Source: Bacteroidales bacterium (GTDB taxonomy: Bacteria > Bacteroidota > Bacteroidia > Bacteroidales > P3). Taken from it: a DNA stretch of 33,054 nt. Shown one piece after another: positions 30,967-33,054 of this stretch. Position 1 is the first letter of the stretch. Each line of letters opens with the position of its first letter. The position numbers and the translations under genes are program-made. The DNA lies in contig WRKV01000010.1 of the NCBI GenBank assembly GCA_009777915.1, positions 1 to 33,054 on the forward strand, read 5' to 3'. The notes beneath the pieces are model-generated. The model saw only the letters and a program-made list of their open reading frames with translations, was not told the origin of the DNA and did not search any database.

Positions 30967-32847
30967 ATGAAAAAAACACTATTCACCACAGCACTAACTG
31001 CACTCATCGCGGTAACTGCTTTCACACAAGAATTAACCCCCAAAAAAGGGGCAAATGGCAAATGGGGCTATGTTGATGCTTCCGGTAAAGAAATTATTCC
31101 GTTTAAGTACGATCACGCCGGTTCCTTTTCCGAAGGATTGGCAGAAGTATGGATAGAAAAACACACCGATAATAAAAAGGGTTATATTGACAAAACCGGA
31201 AAAGAAGTAATTCCGGTAAAGTATGACTGGATATTTGGCTTTGATAAAGAAATAACTGGATTAGCAAAAGTAGAGCTAAACGACAAATATGGTTTTATTG
31301 ACAAGACTGGCAAAGAAGTAATTCCGGCAAAGTATGACTTTATACTGGAGTGGGACAAAGAAATAACTGGATTAGCAAAAGTAAAGATAAACGACAAATA
31401 TGGTTTTATTGACAAGACTGGAAAAGAAGTAATACCGGTAAAGTATGACGCGATACGGGAGTGGGACGAAGAAATAACAGGATTAGCAAAAGTAAGGCTA
31501 AACAACAAATATGGTTTTATTGACAAGACTGGCAAAGAAGTAACTCCGGTAAAGTATGACCTTATATATGACTTTGATAAAAAAATAACTGGATTAGCAC
31601 AAGTAACGCTAAACGGCAAATATGGTTTTATTGACAAGACTGGCAAAGAAGTAACTCCACCTAAATACGACTTTGTTTTGGGGTCTCTCGGAGGATTGAC
31701 AGAGGTAAGAATTGGAAGCAAAAACGGGTTAATAGACGAAACAGGAAAGGAAGTAATTCCGGCAAAGTATGACCTTATATATGACTTTGATAAAGAAATA
31801 ACTGGATTAGCAAAAGTAAAGATAGGAATAAGAACAAATTTTATTGACAAGACTGGCAAAGAATACGACCAAAACGGAAGAGAAGTCGAATTAGTAACCC
31901 ACCCCCTAAACGGAAAAATAGGAAGACTTAAGTGGGATATTTCTAACAATACGCTTACGATTAGCGGAAAAGGAAATATGCCAATGTTTAAAATCGTTTC
32001 TGGGAGTGACGGTCCTGACGCACCGTGGTTTGTTCACTCTAATTCTTTTTCAAAAGTGGTTATAAAAAAAGGAGTAAAATCTATTGGTGCATGTGCTTTT
32101 TACGGATGTGAAAACTTGGAATTTGTTAGCATTCCAAATTCGGTTCGCGTAATCAATTATTCCGCTTTTGCCTTTAGCGGATTGAGGTCTTTAACCATTC
32201 CAAATTCAGTAAGTTCTATTGGAGCTGGTATTTTTACACATTGTAATGAATTGTCGTCTGTAAGCATTCCAAGTTCAGTAATACATATTGATGGTATGTT
32301 TGGTTATGGTACGCTTAACAAATTGACTTCTTTAACTTTAGGAAGTCGAGTTTACAATGTTGCGGGCAAATCACTTGAAGACTTAAATGCGGTAGTCCAA
32401 CAATTTGCTTTGATCAACAAAGAACGGTACCAAAGACAACAACAATTACTGGAAGCCTTATCAACTACACTCACAGAGCTTTCAAATACCCTTAACGCCA
32501 CTCAACAAACTAAAAGCCAACAAACTACAAGCAGAGCCACAACAAATCAACAGCAACAACAAAGACCGCAAAGCCAAAGCACGTCTTCCGGTTCTAGCTC
32601 TTCTTCATCATCAAGCAGTGCGAAAAAAGAACCCGAAAAATGCAACGATTGTTATGGTAACGGAAAATGTAGAGATACAGATTTTTATGGGCGAATTTGC
32701 CTGGGGTCGGGAAAAGTAAATTGTAACCAAACTACCTGCTCGACTGCGGGGTCAAAATGTGCGTGCAACGGCACAAAAAAAGTAGATTGTACACATTGCA
32801 AAGGTAGTGGCAATTGTAGAAGTTGCAACGGAAAAGGAACAAAATAA
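30967..32847 (+). CDS. Secreted WG-repeat / leucine-rich-repeat / DnaJ-like zinc-motif protein
   Basis: 626 residues from the ATG at 30967, which begins a clear signal peptide (MKKTLF…TAFTQE); a start at 30928 would put 13 polar residues before it. Residues about 25-310 are eight WG-type repeats, most 37 residues long (GFIDKTGKEVIPVKYD). Residues about 330-465 form BspA-type leucine-rich repeats (LEFVSIPNSVRVINYSAF, LTIPNSVSSIGAGIF). A Gln/Ser/Thr-rich stretch follows (about 480-555). The last ~70 residues hold CNDCYGNGKC, CKGSGNC and similar CxxCxGxG motifs, like the DnaJ zinc domain. Likely a surface or periplasmic binding protein; no enzyme motif is seen. It lies behind the structured RNA, and a second secreted protein gene follows 19 bases after its stop. 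Confidence 0.85.
   Translation: MKKTLFTTALTALIAVTAFTQELTPKKGANGKWGYVDASGKEIIPFKYDHAGSFSEGLAEVWIEKHTDNKKGYIDKTGKEVIPVKYDWIFGFDKEITGLAKVELNDKYGFIDKTGKEVIPAKYDFILEWDKEITGLAKVKINDKYGFIDKTGKEVIPVKYDAIREWDEEITGLAKVRLNNKYGFIDKTGKEVTPVKYDLIYDFDKKITGLAQVTLNGKYGFIDKTGKEVTPPKYDFVLGSLGGLTEVRIGSKNGLIDETGKEVIPAKYDLIYDFDKEITGLAKVKIGIRTNFIDKTGKEYDQNGREVELVTHPLNGKIGRLKWDISNNTLTISGKGNMPMFKIVSGSDGPDAPWFVHSNSFSKVVIKKGVKSIGACAFYGCENLEFVSIPNSVRVINYSAFAFSGLRSLTIPNSVSSIGAGIFTHCNELSSVSIPSSVIHIDGMFGYGTLNKLTSLTLGSRVYNVAGKSLEDLNAVVQQFALINKERYQRQQQLLEALSTTLTELSNTLNATQQTKSQQTTSRATTNQQQQQRPQSQSTSSGSSSSSSSSSAKKEPEKCNDCYGNGKCRDTDFYGRICLGSGKVNCNQTTCSTAGSKCACNGTKKVDCTHCKGSGNCRSCNGKGTK
31060..31890 (+). repeat. WG-repeat array, 111-base period
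   Basis: The GFIDKTGKE core codons start at 31180, 31291, 31402, 31513 and 31624 (exact 111-base steps), then 31726 (102) and 31837 (111), with a more diverged first unit near 31066. Several units are nearly identical at the DNA level over 60 or more bases, which points to recent duplication or gene conversion. Confidence 0.85.
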
Positions 32848-32866
32848 TCACAAAAAACAAAATATT

Positions 32867-33054
32867 ATGAAAAAATTATTATTTTGCGCTATTCTCTTTA
32901 TAGGAATAGCATCTGCTGCAAACGGGCAAAGACACAACTTCAATCATGGACTCAATAGAGAACCTCTTAGAATCTTCATGATGATTGGTCCTGAATACGG
33001 AACAGGAGTGAGCGGTAGTGGTCCGGAGATAGGTGATTACAATGCAAACCGCTT
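32867..33054 (+). CDS. Secreted protein, 5' end only (cut by window)
   Basis: 62 codons are visible. Residues 1-22 form a signal peptide (KKLLFCAILFIGIASA then NGQ). The mature part begins QRHNFNHGLNREPLRIFMMIGPEYGTG, which I do not recognise; the GPEYGTGVSGSG segment could be the first strand of an outer-membrane barrel. It starts 19 bases after the WG-repeat gene, so it is probably in the same transcript. Confidence 0.7.
   Translation, partial: MKKLLFCAILFIGIASAANGQRHNFNHGLNREPLRIFMMIGPEYGTGVSGSGPEIGDYNANR

Noticed and set aside
31060..31890. CRISPR-like array
   Set aside because: The period is 111 bases, in frame, and encodes WG repeats; spacers are not unique and no cas gene is present.
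31182..31949. 255-residue minus-strand open frame with repeated PVLSIKPYL motif
   Set aside because: It is the reverse complement of the WG-repeat array; the apparent repeats come from the 111-base coding repeats on the + strand.

Overview
The window reads as a chromosome fragment of an anaerobic member of the Bacteroidota, most likely an uncultured Bacteroidales. Most intergenic spacers carry the phylum's TAnnTTTG -7 promoter element (usually TATCTTTG). Several proteins are typical of the phylum: a FISUMP-domain protein, a TANFOR-domain protein, DUF3822 next to rsmD, the kinase-RapZ fusion, and the AAA/DUF4143 ATPase. HydG (maturation of [FeFe]-hydrogenase), an Fe-S serine dehydratase and a methylmalonyl-CoA mutase subunit fit a strict anaerobe that ferments through succinate and propionate. 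I see no rRNA, no CRISPR array and no transposase.

Layout. 1-131 is the tail of an unknown + strand gene. 441-1832 (-) is a secreted FISUMP protein, preceded on its own strand by a structured RNA and a terminator. 2227-4377 (+) is a ClpB disaggregase without its N domain. 4411-8499 holds sdaA (-), tadA (+) and a UvrD/PcrA helicase (-). 8627-9634 (-) is a dinD gene interrupted in frame by three long DNA palindromes. 9851-12272 (-) looks like one operon: SUI1-domain protein, dGTPase, PHP phosphatase. 12337-15687 (+) holds the kinase-RapZ fusion and then a membrane protein, DUF3822 and rsmD. 15698-22627 holds a PpiD/SurA-like foldase (-), a LolC/E-type permease (+), hydG (-) and mutA (+). 22672-23527 (-) holds a small secreted protein and tRNA-Leu(GAG).

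The right third is accessory in character. 23784-27857 (+) encodes a 921-residue TANFOR/FN3 surface protein ending in a cysteine-rich, papain-fold-like domain, followed by two small secreted proteins. The C-terminal domain and the first small gene share codon usage (much ATA, AGA and AGG) unlike their surroundings, as expected of a swapped effector/partner cassette. A FucP-type sugar transporter (-) and an AAA/DUF4143 ATPase (-) follow. Then comes a second structured RNA in front of a secreted protein built from WG repeats, BspA-type leucine-rich repeats and DnaJ-like zinc motifs. A further secreted protein is cut by the window end.

The most unusual signal is a pair of RNA leaders, at about 2069-1877 (-) and about 30655-30927 (+). 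They share architecture and short conserved loops, but their helix sequences differ with compensating changes. Each sits in front of a gene for a lineage-specific secreted protein, which suggests an undescribed structured RNA family, possibly a cis-acting attenuator.
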